DNA of 33,928 nucleotides from Vulcanimicrobiota bacterium (GCA_022842865.1 JALHOV010000010.1:1-33928); one strand, 5' to 3'; counted from the first letter of the stretch, positions 1 to 8,765 are shown. Made by a program: numbers and translations. Notes: generated by a model from the letters alone, not told the origin.

Positions 1-36
1 GAATCGTGCTGTTCGAGCACCAGTTCCAGCAAGACT

Positions 37-2055
37 TCAGGCCTGCAAGATGGAAAGCTTATGGTGAAAGCGGCCGTGCTGCTCAAGATAGGCGCACACC
101 TGGTTGCGGAACTGGCCTAAGGGCTTGTTGGAGACCACCGACTCCGTCAATTCTTGATTCTGCGAATCCAGCAACCAGCGGTAAAGACAATCCAGACGGA
201 AGCTTCCGCCATGCAGAGCTTCAGCGTCGGGGGAAGTCCAGGCGGGACGGTGCAGCAGTTGATGGGCGGCCCGGGCCGCCAGTCGCTGGCAGGTCTGGCT
301 GTAGCGGTGATTGTAATGCTCCTGCAGATGCAGGCGCAGATTTTCGTGGGCCAGTTGCAACTGCCAGCCAGTGTTGGCGGTCGGCCGCTCCGCCAAAAAG
401 AGGGCGGGAACGTCGTAAAGGAGTTCCTGAACCATCGAGGGCGAAAAGCCCAGGTCGCTTAGTTCCTCGATCGGAACCGGATTGTAGGCAGTGGCCAAAA
501 CCATGAGCAAGCGCAACCAGGGGTCGCCCCAGCGTCGCTCCAGGTTGGCGATCAAGTCGAGCAAGACCTCATCCTTGCCGGGCCAATTGCTCGGCGGCAG
601 GTGATCGGCTTCCACTCCCTGGCCCAGCAGCCGTGACTCCATCAAAGGGTAGCCTTGCTCCACCAGTCGGGCGGCATTCTCGGGGGTGACGAAGCTGGCC
701 GTGATAATGCGCTGGCACCAATTCGTGTAAACCGGTTTGTCGAGCGGGAAGTCAAGGGACAGCGCGCCGCGCTCCAACAATTGCGTAATCCGTCGTTGCA
801 GCCGAGCGGAGCAGCCATCGCCACGATAGGCTAACAGCAGAAAGATGCCGTCGGGGAGTTGGTCGGGCAAGAAATCCGCCAAAGAGAGGCTGCTATCGGA
901 GCCCTCAAAGGCTTCGTCCAGGCCATCTAGGGCGAGCACAAAGCGCTGGCCATTGCGCAACACCAACTGGCTGAGATAGGCCTGGAACTTCTCCGCCGGA
1001 GAGAGCGGAGAGTAGCGGCGATTCAGTTCCTGAATGACCAGGGGGCCGAGCGGGACCATGGTGGTGACCTGAGCATCCAAACGGGTCTGGATGCCTTCAT
1101 CGATTTCCTCGATCAGCGTTTGGAAATCCCCCCCGAAACAGGTGCGCACGGAAAAGTGAAGGACCGCCAGATCGGGGCTCAGGGCTTGCTGCAAACCGGC
1201 CAACGAGAGGGACTTGCCGGTACCGGCGGGGGCGTCTACTAACAGATAGGCCGACGCGTGATGAGCGACTTGATGACGCAAAGGAGCCAGCAAGAAATCA
1301 GGGGGATGCAGGGCGGCCAGCGGCGGAAAGCGCTGCTGCAGGTGATGGATGACTCGGTCGAACTCACTGCGCGACCATTGAGGACTCCACTCGCCGGCCT
1401 CGTTGGAGTCGGCGGCTGACTCGTCAGGACGCCAGGGGCAAGCAGGCATCAAGGGAATCAACCGTGAGCCAAGCTGCCAGCCCTGAATTTCTTCACGGCC
1501 GGTGCGGGAATTGACGGCCACCTGCCACTCGACCTCCCGAAGCGCGGGCAGACAAGCCGACACCCACGATTCCAGCACTTCGCGATAGCGAGGAAGCAAG
1601 CTTTCTTGATCGAGGCTACCCGGCGCCCAGCGCGAGAGCGGCGGCAAGGGGCTGGCCTCCGAACTCAACTGCAGCCAGACGGTGTGCAAGGGAGCGCTCA
1701 AGTCTTCGCGGGCGGCGTGCGGGAAAAAGATGTCCATCAGGACCTGCTGGCTGGGTTGCGACTCAAGATGGCGCAGCAGGTTGACCGAAAAGCGTAGCAG
1801 GCGCTCGTACTGGAGTGGTCGGTCCAATCCCGAGGCCAGGGCGGCGATTTCCGGGCGGCTCGGGTCCAGGCTCCGAGCCAGGCCTGCGCTCATTCCAGTG
1901 AAGAGTCGCAACAAGTGGTCCAGGCAGGCGTACAGGTTATCCTGCGTGAGAGCGCCTTGCTGGACCCGTGCATAAGTCGCGGCAAAACGAGGCGACAAGC
2001 GGGAGGCGGGCGCCGAGGGGGGGCTACCTGGAGGGGAGTGGTCTAAATCGTGCAT
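37..2055 (-). CDS. STAND/NACHT-like P-loop ATPase
   Basis: A 672-residue protein with a single P-loop NTPase module in its middle. The Walker A motif (APAGTGKS) lies at residues 275-282 and a Walker B of the NACHT type (LALDGLDEA, ending D-x-x-D-E) at about 374-382. An arginine after a hydrophobic strand (LLLAYRG, about 406-412) fits the sensor position. The first 250 residues are helical and unrecognised, and the C-terminal 250 residues are helical, as in the arm and sensor regions of STAND ATPases. Such proteins normally act as ligand-triggered oligomerising switches; no effector domain (TIR, nuclease, protease, membrane segment) can be recognised here, so the output is unknown. The gene stands alone, divergent from a small membrane protein gene across a 168-bp gap. 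The start at 2055 has no strong ribosome binding site, so the exact N terminus is uncertain. Confidence 0.85.
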   Translation of the reverse strand: MHDLDHSPPGSPPSAPASRLSPRFAATYARVQQGALTQDNLYACLDHLLRLFTGMSAGLARSLDPSRPEIAALASGLDRPLQYERLLRFSVNLLRHLESQPSQQVLMDIFFPHAAREDLSAPLHTVWLQLSSEASPLPPLSRWAPGSLDQESLLPRYREVLESWVSACLPALREVEWQVAVNSRTGREEIQGWQLGSRLIPLMPACPWRPDESAADSNEAGEWSPQWSRSEFDRVIHHLQQRFPPLAALHPPDFLLAPLRHQVAHHASAYLLVDAPAGTGKSLSLAGLQQALSPDLAVLHFSVRTCFGGDFQTLIEEIDEGIQTRLDAQVTTMVPLGPLVIQELNRRYSPLSPAEKFQAYLSQLVLRNGQRFVLALDGLDEAFEGSDSSLSLADFLPDQLPDGIFLLLAYRGDGCSARLQRRITQLLERGALSLDFPLDKPVYTNWCQRIITASFVTPENAARLVEQGYPLMESRLLGQGVEADHLPPSNWPGKDEVLLDLIANLERRWGDPWLRLLMVLATAYNPVPIEELSDLGFSPSMVQELLYDVPALFLAERPTANTGWQLQLAHENLRLHLQEHYNHRYSQTCQRLAARAAHQLLHRPAWTSPDAEALHGGSFRLDCLYRWLLDSQNQELTESVVSNKPLGQFRNQVCAYLEQHGRFHHKLSILQA

Positions 2056-2223
2056 GAGATGGCGCGTGGCCTTGCTACGTCGTTTCTACCGCCGAGCGGC
2101 TTATCCCTGGCTGTGACAGTTTAACCAGCCAGCTCTCACTTTAACTAGCAGGAAAAGCCTGCAGGTGTCCCAATATGTGCAATCAGGGTATAACCCGTTC
2201 AACAGAGGAAAGCGAGGGCCCCC

Positions 2224-2832
2224 ATGTCACAAGGCGGTCAACTTCAGGGAGCTTGGGGCCGGCGTCGCCGACGCTTGGGAGATAGCGTCCCCGGCTGTCT
2301 GCTCTTTATCGCGCTCGTGATAGGTGGCAGCATCTGGACCTACTTTAAGTTTGTCCACTGGCGTCCCCTCACCTTGGCCGGCAATAATCACAAGACGTTT
2401 GATTACAAGAAGAACTCGGCCGCTTACCTGGAGTATGGCCGGCGAATGCGCACGGGCTTTGGCTATCAGGTCAGGGCCATGTGCGGGCAGAACGCCGACC
2501 TCATCAAAAAGTTCAAAAAAGGCGAGTACAAGGAAAACAAGAGTCTGTTTGACGAGGAAACTTCCGCCTTCTGCAACAGCCTGCTAGATTCGATTCAGCA
2601 GTTCGACGGGCAGCAGGTACCCAACGTGCTGGAAAAGTCTCACGCCAAGATCTCCAAGTGCCACAAACTCTGTTATGAAAGTGTGCAGGCGTTGCGCGAG
2701 GCCTACGGGTCCGAGGGGGCCGAGCAAACTCGTCTTGTAAAAGAGGCCGAGAAGAAGCTGAAAGATGCCTGGGTGACCGGCAGTGCCGGAGTCAAGCTCC
2801 ACGACTCCATCTGGGCGAACACGAGGACCTGA
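2224..2832 (+). CDS. Hypothetical single-pass membrane protein
   Basis: A 202-residue protein that I do not recognise. An arginine run (residues 13-17) is followed by one hydrophobic segment at about residues 23-43, predicting an N-in anchor with the remaining 155 residues outside the cytoplasm. That part is helical, rich in lysine and glutamate, and carries four cysteines (MCG, FCN, KCHKLC). The sequence GAGGAAAG lies about 15 bases upstream of the ATG. Lysine codons are unusually frequent compared with the arginine-rich neighbours. The gene is divergent from the STAND-like ATPase and converges on the LpxB-like gene, whose last 41 bases it overlaps. A hairpin terminator lies about 40 bases after its stop codon, inside that neighbour. 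Coding is supported by an intact frame with sensible membrane topology; function is unknown. Confidence 0.75.
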   Translation: MSQGGQLQGAWGRRRRRLGDSVPGCLLFIALVIGGSIWTYFKFVHWRPLTLAGNNHKTFDYKKNSAAYLEYGRRMRTGFGYQVRAMCGQNADLIKKFKKGEYKENKSLFDEETSAFCNSLLDSIQQFDGQQVPNVLEKSHAKISKCHKLCYESVQALREAYGSEGAEQTRLVKEAEKKLKDAWVTGSAGVKLHDSIWANTRT

Positions 2833-3991
2833 CCGCCTCGAGCATTTTTTCACTGGCTCCGGCCAGTGCTTGAAAAGCCTGCCGCAAAAGCAGGCTTTTT
2901 TCTTGCAGTTCCTCAGGACACGCCAGCAAAGCGGCCGTTTGGGCGGCGATGTCCCGGGCGCTAAGAAAATCCACCATTTCCGGCATAAGCGCCCGGCCCA
3001 GCAGTTGATTGGGTTGGGCCAGCAGTCCCACCCGGTGCTTTTGGCGTAGCAGCAGCCTGCCCTTCAGGTGGGACCCGCCCGGCAGCCAGTCGAGCAAGCC
3101 CAGCAGTCCATGCACCGGTAAAACTTCCGGACAATTCAGGGGCACGATGGTCAAGCAGGGGACACCCAGGCAGGCGGCCTCAGCCGTTTTGGTGCCGGGC
3201 AGCGAAAGGGCCAGCACCGAGCGGGCTTCGTGCAGCAGCGATTGCTCTTGAATGACCTGAACTTCCAACCCATCGCGGCATACATAGCGGTCTCCGACCA
3301 GCTTGCCTCCGGCGTGATCCATGCGCGAGTCGACCGGACGGCCCAACAAGTCCCCCAGACGCTGCAGGCTGAGAAAGGGCGAAAGCAAGGCCTGAAAGCG
3401 TAGCTCTGGTCGTGTCTCGCGTAAGATTTCGGCGGCCCGGCTAAAGAGCGGCAGGGCGTGGCGGATTTCTTCATCGCGGCTTCCCGGCAAAAAGGTGATC
3501 AGGTGTGGATCTTGCGGAGGCAGCTCGGGCACTTGAAAGTTGACCGAATCCACTACCAGGTCCCCGACCTCCAAAATTTTTCGGGTGGCCACGCGGCGGC
3601 GCAGCAGCCCCCCCGTGGATTGGGCGTTGCGGCTGAAGTAGCCGGTGAAGGCACCATCCCACCAGGGACGAGCCCAAAGATAGCTCCAGCATTTCCAGCC
3701 GAAGCGGCGCTGAAAGAAGGCCGTGTACATCAGGTCGCCGCCTAGATGGATGAGCGGTGTGCCCGGCGGGTAGCGCCGCCCTTCTTTCCAAAACAGCGAG
3801 AGCAGGGACTGCTTGGGCCAGACCCGCTCCACTCCCGGGTAGGCGCGCAGCACTTCGGCCTCCTGGCCGGTCGCAAAGGTGCAAGGATAAAGAATAACGT
3901 CACAGCTCCAGCCGCGAGCGACGATCTGCTCGGCCAAGGGCCGGATCCAGGCGACTTCGCCCGGACTATTGGCGGTGATGAGGAGTTTCAC
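2792..3991 (-). CDS. LpxB-like glycosyltransferase (lipid-A-disaccharide synthase related)
   Basis: A 399-residue protein of the LpxB/GT19-related type. The N terminus reads GEVAWIRPLAEQI, as in the N-terminal Rossmann domain of this family. The central FLPGSRDEEIRHALPLFSRA matches the LpxB PGSR...EI...LP signature, and ALSLPGTKTAEAACLGVP corresponds to the family's sugar-nucleotide binding segment (SGTATLE... in true LpxB). Canonical LpxB joins UDP-2,3-diacyl-GlcN and lipid X at the inner membrane. Differences in the donor motif suggest a related but perhaps not identical acceptor. It is the last gene of an operon with the two HldE-type genes, which supports an envelope glycoconjugate role. 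The start is GTG at 3991 with GAGG about nine bases upstream, overlapping the previous gene by 26 bases. No other lpx gene is present in the window. Confidence 0.82.
   Translation of the reverse strand: MKLLITANSPGEVAWIRPLAEQIVARGWSCDVILYPCTFATGQEAEVLRAYPGVERVWPKQSLLSLFWKEGRRYPPGTPLIHLGGDLMYTAFFQRRFGWKCWSYLWARPWWDGAFTGYFSRNAQSTGGLLRRRVATRKILEVGDLVVDSVNFQVPELPPQDPHLITFLPGSRDEEIRHALPLFSRAAEILRETRPELRFQALLSPFLSLQRLGDLLGRPVDSRMDHAGGKLVGDRYVCRDGLEVQVIQEQSLLHEARSVLALSLPGTKTAEAACLGVPCLTIVPLNCPEVLPVHGLLGLLDWLPGGSHLKGRLLLRQKHRVGLLAQPNQLLGRALMPEMVDFLSARDIAAQTAALLACPEELQEKSLLLRQAFQALAGASEKMLEAVRSSCSPRWSRGA
2873..2901 (+). terminator. Intrinsic terminator inside the convergent LpxB-like gene
   Basis: A 10-bp perfect stem (AAAAGCCTGC / GCAGGCTTTT) with a 7-base loop is followed by T residues to 2901. 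It lies 41 bases after the stop of the 202-residue membrane protein gene, so it can end that transcript. It also sits within the 3' coding end of the opposite-strand LpxB-like gene; because the outer stem is A:T on both sides, it could also act weakly on that strand. Confidence 0.6.
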
Positions 3992-4433
3992 GAAGCTGAG
4001 CCTCGATTTTGGTGGTAGAGCGGCCCTCGATGAGCGGTGTCACCAGCACTTCCCCGCCCCAGCTTTTGACCAATTCGGCTTCGGGTAGGTCCTCGGGCCG
4101 ATAGTCTCCACCCTTGACATGGACGGCCGGGCGAATCTGAGCAAGCAGGCGAGTGGGGTTGGATTCCTCAAAAATCACCACAAAATCCACGCAGGCAAAG
4201 CCGGCCAGAAGCTCAGCCCGGTCCTGTTGGCCGGTAATAGGCCGGCCGGGCCCTTTGAGCTGATGGACGCTGGAATCGGAATTGAGGCCCACCACCAGCA
4301 CCTCGCCCTGACGCCGCGCCCACTGCAGGGTGCGCAAGTGGCCCACGTGGAGCAGATCGAAGCAGCCGTTGGTGAAAACCACCCGGCCGCTCAGTTGGGG
4401 GAGCAGTTGCTCGACGGTGACGACCTTACCCAT
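3966..4433 (-). CDS. rfaE2: ADP-heptose synthase nucleotidyltransferase domain (RfaE2-type)
   Basis: A 155-residue cytidylyltransferase-fold protein equivalent to the C-terminal domain of HldE. Near the N terminus it has TNGCFDLLHVGHL, containing the HxGH nucleotide-binding motif, then GLNSDSSVHQLKGPGRP and the C-terminal EGRSTTKI that ends this family. The enzyme transfers AMP from ATP to D-glycero-beta-D-manno-heptose 1-phosphate, making ADP-heptose for lipopolysaccharide core or S-layer glycans. An ATG at 4433 is preferred over the in-frame TTG at 4442, because it gives the usual length and a typical short overlap (8 bp) with the kinase gene upstream. The neighbouring kinase gene supplies the other half of HldE, so the bifunctional enzyme is encoded here as two proteins. 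Confidence 0.92.
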   Translation of the reverse strand: MGKVVTVEQLLPQLSGRVVFTNGCFDLLHVGHLRTLQWARRQGEVLVVGLNSDSSVHQLKGPGRPITGQQDRAELLAGFACVDFVVIFEESNPTRLLAQIRPAVHVKGGDYRPEDLPEAELVKSWGGEVLVTPLIEGRSTTKIEAQLRETPHHRQ

Positions 4434-5412
4434 GGTCGCCAAAGCTCGTCAGAATTTCTTCGAGATTGGCCGTGGCCGTTCCGACCTTGCGCACCACCAC
4501 GGCGGCGGCGTGACTGGCAGCTTCGATGGCTTGAGCCGGTGTGGCACCGCCAGCCAAAGTCCAGGCCAGGGTGGAAAGAACCGTGTCGCCGGCCCCGCTC
4601 ACGTCGAAGACCTGGCTGGCCAGGGCCGGTTGATGATGCACCGAACCCTCCTTCTCAAAAAGCGACATGCCGTGCTCCCCCCGGGTGATCAGCACATGAC
4701 TGCCAGGCATCTGTCGTTGCAGCTCCGCTCCGGCCAAAAGCAGGCTGTCCAGCGGTAAAGCGGCGTGCCCGGAGGCCTGGCTGGCCTCTTTGGCGTTGAG
4801 CGTCACCAGATCCGCTCCTTGAAAGCGCCCCAGGTTTGCTGGCTTGGGACCGCCGATGACTCTTTTGCCGGCCTGGCGGGCTTGTTCGAACAGTGCCTGG
4901 ACCAGCGCCGGCTGAAACAAACCCTTGTCGTAGTCGGAAAAAACAATCAACTCAACCCGTCCCATGAGCTCGCCGATTCGCTCCAGGACCTGTTCCTGGA
5001 CGGGGCCTGAAAGGGGCTCGCGGCTTTCAAAGTCGGCTCTCACCATCTGCTGACTGTGGGCCACGATGCGCGTTTTCAAGGTGGTGGGACGAGCCGGGTC
5101 GACGACCAGGCCGGTGACGTCGGCCCCTTCCCGGCGCAAAATGGCACGCAGCTTGCGCCCAGAATCATCGCGTCCGATCACGCCGACCAGAAAACAGGGG
5201 ACATCCAGTTCCCTCAAATTGGTGACCACGTTGGCGGCTCCGCCCGCGGTGTAGGTATAACGCTGCACATCCACCACCGGGATGGGCGCCTCGGGCGAGA
5301 TCCGGGTGACGCTGCCCCACACCCAGTGGTCGAGCATCAGATCGCCCACGACCATCACCGGCACTTTGGAACAATGCGCCAGGCAGTCGTGTAGCCAGGT
5401 TTTCTTGGACAT
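4426..5412 (-). CDS. rfaE1: D-glycero-beta-D-manno-heptose-7-phosphate kinase (RfaE1-type)
   Basis: A 328-residue PfkB/ribokinase-family kinase matching the HldE N-terminal domain. It begins with VMVVGDLMLDHWVWG, contains the substrate-side GGAANVVTNL motif, and ends with the PfkB signature DVSGAGDT, whose aspartate is the catalytic base. It phosphorylates heptose 7-phosphate at C1 in the cytoplasm, the step before the nucleotidyltransferase encoded just downstream. The start is placed at ATG 5412 because GAGGAG lies at proper spacing upstream. A TTG at 5415 would add one residue and overlap the stop of the glycosyltransferase gene. Tight linkage with rfaE2 and two glycosyltransferase genes points to a core-oligosaccharide operon. 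Confidence 0.92.
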   Translation of the reverse strand: MSKKTWLHDCLAHCSKVPVMVVGDLMLDHWVWGSVTRISPEAPIPVVDVQRYTYTAGGAANVVTNLRELDVPCFLVGVIGRDDSGRKLRAILRREGADVTGLVVDPARPTTLKTRIVAHSQQMVRADFESREPLSGPVQEQVLERIGELMGRVELIVFSDYDKGLFQPALVQALFEQARQAGKRVIGGPKPANLGRFQGADLVTLNAKEASQASGHAALPLDSLLLAGAELQRQMPGSHVLITRGEHGMSLFEKEGSVHHQPALASQVFDVSGAGDTVLSTLAWTLAGGATPAQAIEAASHAAAVVVRKVGTATANLEEILTSFGDHG

Positions 5413-6557
5413 CAAATCTCCTCGGGAATTTGCAGATGAGCCGGCAGGCTGGGAAAGACTCCGGAATTGCTGCGCCGCGGCCGTTGGCCCACCTCTTCCA
5501 GAAAGTGCAGAACCTCGTCCGCTGTCTGACTCCAGCTGAAGTGGTGCAGATGCTGCTCAATCTCTTCGCTGCTGCGGTTCGGCTTGTCCAGTGCATCCAT
5601 CAAGACTTTGGCCATATCCACCGAGTCCTTGGGGTTGAACCAGAAGGGCAGGGGTCCTCCCACCTCCGGCAAGGAGGCGGCGCGAGCGGCAGCCACTTTG
5701 GTTCCGCAGGCAAGCGCCTCCAGCAGTGGCAAACCGAATCCTTCGTAAAGAGAGGGCATGACAAAAAGATCCGTCCGTCGATAGAGTTCTACCAGATGCG
5801 TGTCGTCCATCGGATCTAACCAGACCAGGCGGGAGTCCAGCGCTTGGGTGATTTCCTGCAACGGATGGGTTTTGCCCCAAATTTTGTCGGTCCAGGGGGT
5901 GCTGGGGCGTGGGCAAAGCAAGGCCAGCTGATGAGGTATCTGCTTTTCCATCAGGCTCATGGCCTCGAGCAGACCCCGCAAATTCTTGCGCGGTTCCAAA
6001 GTTCCCACATAAAGCAAGAACGGTTTGTCGTGCAGAGCTTCGGGCAGTCGATCTTTGCGCACCAGTGCGCTGGGACTGAAGATCTGCCGATCCGGAGCCC
6101 AATAAACCACTTCCATTTCCTCAATGGGATAGCCTAGATGATGGTGGATCTCCGCTCGCGAGAAGTTGGAAACGGTCATCACCGCGTCGGCGTGACGTAC
6201 CGCCTCGGCCATGCGGGCCTGGTCGTCCTCTCGATGGCGCGTTTCCGGGTGGTAATCGGTAAACGGAGCGACATCGTGAATGAGAGCGACGCGCGGGCAC
6301 TCCGGGTCCCAATCGATGCGGTTCCAGGGAAACCAGCAGACCGATAGATCAGGGGCCTGGTTATACAAGCACGTCTCCCAGCCGCGTTGGGCGTATTCCT
6401 TCAAGGAGGCCAGGTGGCGCCGGCTCAGCGCCAGCAAAATGAAACGCTCCGGGTTTTCTTCCCACTGATGCAGGACGGCTCGCACACAGCGGCCCATTCC
6501 GCGGGTGTCCCGGGTCAGGTAGGTGGCGTCGACCCCAATCTTCAGGCCTGAATTCAA
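5412..6557 (-). CDS. GT4-family glycosyltransferase
   Basis: A 381-residue GT-B glycosyltransferase. The linker between the two Rossmann domains reads LYVGTLEPRKNLRGLLEAM, the hallmark of GT4 mannosyltransferase-like enzymes. The C-terminal donor-binding region carries EGFGLPLLEALACGTKV, with the E-x7-E motif of retaining GT4 enzymes, followed by AAARAASLPEVGG. It probably transfers a sugar-nucleotide-derived hexose or heptose to a cell-envelope glycan on the cytoplasmic face. The start is TTG at 6557, sharing its last two bases with the TGA of ade (TTGA overlap); no in-frame ATG occurs before the conserved GVDATYL segment. Specific donor and acceptor cannot be read from sequence; the neighbours suggest lipopolysaccharide-like core assembly. 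Confidence 0.9.
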   Translation of the reverse strand: MNSGLKIGVDATYLTRDTRGMGRCVRAVLHQWEENPERFILLALSRRHLASLKEYAQRGWETCLYNQAPDLSVCWFPWNRIDWDPECPRVALIHDVAPFTDYHPETRHREDDQARMAEAVRHADAVMTVSNFSRAEIHHHLGYPIEEMEVVYWAPDRQIFSPSALVRKDRLPEALHDKPFLLYVGTLEPRKNLRGLLEAMSLMEKQIPHQLALLCPRPSTPWTDKIWGKTHPLQEITQALDSRLVWLDPMDDTHLVELYRRTDLFVMPSLYEGFGLPLLEALACGTKVAAARAASLPEVGGPLPFWFNPKDSVDMAKVLMDALDKPNRSSEEIEQHLHHFSWSQTADEVLHFLEEVGQRPRRSNSGVFPSLPAHLQIPEEI

Positions 6558-8278
6558 GCGTTGAGACCAATCAAAGCGAATTGATCGACGTCCACCAGCC
6601 CCAGGTCCGTCAACTTGAGTGAGGGAATCACTGGCAAGGCCAGAAAAGACAACGACATGAACGGGTTGGGCGCGGTTCCTCCCAAGCGTTGAGTGGCTTC
6701 GATCAGGTCGAGGTTGAGCTGAGCTACTTTCTCCAGTTCCTGGTCGGACAGCAACCCGGCAATCGGTAAGGGCAGTGCGGCCAACACCTGACCATCGGCC
6801 ACAACTACCCAGCCCCCCTCGAGTTTGGCCACTTCGCGTGCGGCCAGCAGCATATCGCTGTCGCTGCAGCCGGCGATGACCAGGTTGTGGCTATCGTGAG
6901 CCACCGTCGACGCGATGGCCCCCTTTTTGAGGCCAAAGCCCCGCACGAATCCGAGGCCGATGTTACCGGTGGCGCGATGGCGCTCAACCACTGCCAGCTT
7001 GAGCACGTCTTTTTCCAGATGTGGCTGGAGCTTGCCGTCTTTCACCGGCACCTGCTCCGTGGAGCGACCGGTCACGATTTGATGGGGGATCAATTCCACC
7101 ACGTGAACATGCCCGTTGTCGTTGTGGATGTCGAAGCTGGACTCGCTCAAGGAGGGCAGGTGCACGGTCGGTTTGGGTGCAGCCACCTGGGACGGCTGGC
7201 CGTCCCAGGTCAGCTGTCCGTTCTCGGCCACCCAACGCCCGCCTTTCATGACCCGGTCGACCTTCACTTCGTGCAAATCACTGATAATGGCAAGATCCGC
7301 CATGTAGCCGGGAGCGATGGCTCCCTGGAAATGCAGTTGAAAGTAGCGGGCCGCGTGATAGCTGGCCATCATGTAAGCGCGCACGGGCGGACAACCGAGG
7401 CGGATCGCCTTGCGAATGCAGAAGTCGATGTGGCCCTCGCGCAACAAATCAATTGGCTCGCGATCGTCGGTGACGAAAAAGCAGCGGTGAGCGTTGACTT
7501 CATCCACCACCGGGAGGAGGGCCTCGATGTCACGAGTGACCGATCCTTCGCGCAACATGATGTGCAGACCCAGGCGCAGCTTCTCGCGGGCTTCAGCGGC
7601 GGTGGTGCACTCATGATCGGATTGCACGCCGGCCGCTACATAGGCACACAGGGCCTGTCCGCTCAGGCGCGGGGCGTGACCGTCGACCGGCTGATCGCCG
7701 GTCTGCAGCACCTTTTTCAAGCACTCCGGGTCGCCGTTGAGCAGGCCGGGGAAGTTCATCATCTCGGCCAGGCCCAGCAACTTGGGGTGTTGGAGGCCGG
7801 CCAGGTCGGCTGCCGTCAGAGTGGCCCCGGCGTTCTCCAGATGCGTGGCGGGCACACAGGAACTGCGCATGACCCACATGTCCAGAGGCAGCCCCTGGGC
7901 GCTGTCGAGCAAATACTGGATGCCGGCGGCGCCGAGCACGTTGGCGATCTCGTGGGGGTCGGTCACCACGCTGGTGGTCCCGCGCGGCACCACCGCCCGG
8001 GCAAACTGGCGCGGAGTCATCATGGAGGATTCCAGGTGCATGTGGCCGTCGATAAAGCCGGGCACCAGGGTGCGACCACCCAGGTCGATTTCTTCCACCC
8101 CTTCATAGGTGCCCACTCCGGCGATTCGGTCAGCGCATAGGGCCACGTCCTGCTCGAGAAACTCGCCGGTGAAAACGTTGAGCACGCGGCCGTTTTTTAG
8201 CACCAGAGGCGCTTTTTCCTGACCGCGGGCCACCGCCAGCAATCGTTGCGCGTCATCGTAAGAAGGGCGGTTGTTCAT
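6554..8278 (-). CDS. ade: Adenine deaminase
   Basis: A 574-residue amidohydrolase matching bacterial adenine deaminase, which converts adenine to hypoxanthine and ammonia in purine salvage. Metal-site and family motifs include PGFIDGHMHLESSMM, VVTDPHEIANVLG, VDGHAPRLSG, and in the C-terminal domain VAHDSHNLVIAGCSDSDM. The start is set at ATG 8278 (MNNRPSYDD), giving the normal family length. The frame stays open for another 106 codons upstream, but that stretch is low-complexity, arginine-rich and runs through the divergent lipoprotein gene, so it is not coding. No clear Shine-Dalgarno sequence precedes 8278. It is the first gene of an otherwise envelope-sugar operon, an association that is probably just shared transcription. 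Confidence 0.94.
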   Translation of the reverse strand: MNNRPSYDDAQRLLAVARGQEKAPLVLKNGRVLNVFTGEFLEQDVALCADRIAGVGTYEGVEEIDLGGRTLVPGFIDGHMHLESSMMTPRQFARAVVPRGTTSVVTDPHEIANVLGAAGIQYLLDSAQGLPLDMWVMRSSCVPATHLENAGATLTAADLAGLQHPKLLGLAEMMNFPGLLNGDPECLKKVLQTGDQPVDGHAPRLSGQALCAYVAAGVQSDHECTTAAEAREKLRLGLHIMLREGSVTRDIEALLPVVDEVNAHRCFFVTDDREPIDLLREGHIDFCIRKAIRLGCPPVRAYMMASYHAARYFQLHFQGAIAPGYMADLAIISDLHEVKVDRVMKGGRWVAENGQLTWDGQPSQVAAPKPTVHLPSLSESSFDIHNDNGHVHVVELIPHQIVTGRSTEQVPVKDGKLQPHLEKDVLKLAVVERHRATGNIGLGFVRGFGLKKGAIASTVAHDSHNLVIAGCSDSDMLLAAREVAKLEGGWVVVADGQVLAALPLPIAGLLSDQELEKVAQLNLDLIEATQRLGGTAPNPFMSLSFLALPVIPSLKLTDLGLVDVDQFALIGLNA

Positions 8279-8336
8279 GGCGGGGGCTTTGCCTGCGGAG
8301 CCAGGATTTCCTTGGCGGGTGGGGTATGCCCAAAGC

Positions 8337-8765
8337 ATGAAGACCCCCCCCTGGATCGTGTGGTGTTGGATCGCATTGGCTTTGCTGGCCGCGGGCTGCG
8401 GTCTGGATCCACGTCCACGGGCCCTGCGTCGCGGCCTGGACCAGACGCGCAGCGTGCTGGCCGACCCGAGGTTGCGTAGCCTGGCCGATAAGGCCCCCAA
8501 AGGAGCCTTGGAAGAACGTTTGGTGGAAGCGCTTTTCTCCGCTAACGCACGCTCCCTCTGGCCGCCGCGTCTGGTCTCCGAATACGATTTCAGCACCGCC
8601 GATCAGTCTCGCTTACCGGGACGCATCGCCTACCTGCCACAACCGGGACTGCCCTGGGCCGTAGTGGTCCAGGCCGACACCAAAAATCACCAAATTCGGC
8701 TTTTCGGCTACGGCAGGTCCCTGCGCCATCCCCTGATGCAAGACACAGTCCAGGTGCAGCCGTGA
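8337..8765 (+). CDS. Putative small lipoprotein
   Basis: A 142-residue protein with a type II signal peptide: a short basic start, hydrophobic core, and lipobox LAAGC with the modified cysteine at residue 21. The mature part has basic and helical stretches (about 27-70) followed by a beta-rich tail. I do not recognise a family. The ATG at 8337 is chosen because it places the signal peptide at the N terminus; an in-frame ATG at 8271 would add 22 residues and overlap the ade start on the other strand. The stop overlaps the GTG start of the methyltransferase gene by four bases, so the two are probably co-translated. Likely exported and membrane-anchored; role unknown. Confidence 0.8.
   Translation: MKTPPWIVWCWIALALLAAGCGLDPRPRALRRGLDQTRSVLADPRLRSLADKAPKGALEERLVEALFSANARSLWPPRLVSEYDFSTADQSRLPGRIAYLPQPGLPWAVVVQADTKNHQIRLFGYGRSLRHPLMQDTVQVQP

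Noticed and set aside
37-2055. STAND ATPase as a proven anti-phage defence system
   Set aside because: No effector, partner defence gene or mobile context is visible, so I report it only as a divergent pair of interest.
3966-5412. Split hldE as a frameshifted or broken gene
   Set aside because: Both halves are full, motif-complete domains with their own starts; separate RfaE1/RfaE2 genes are common in many bacteria.
6887-8140. A 417-codon plus-strand open frame opposite ade
   Set aside because: Same reason; ade has all its metal-binding motifs and full length.
8279-8596. 106-codon N-terminal extension of ade
   Set aside because: It crosses the divergent lipoprotein gene, is arginine/serine-rich, and is absent from the adenine deaminase family.
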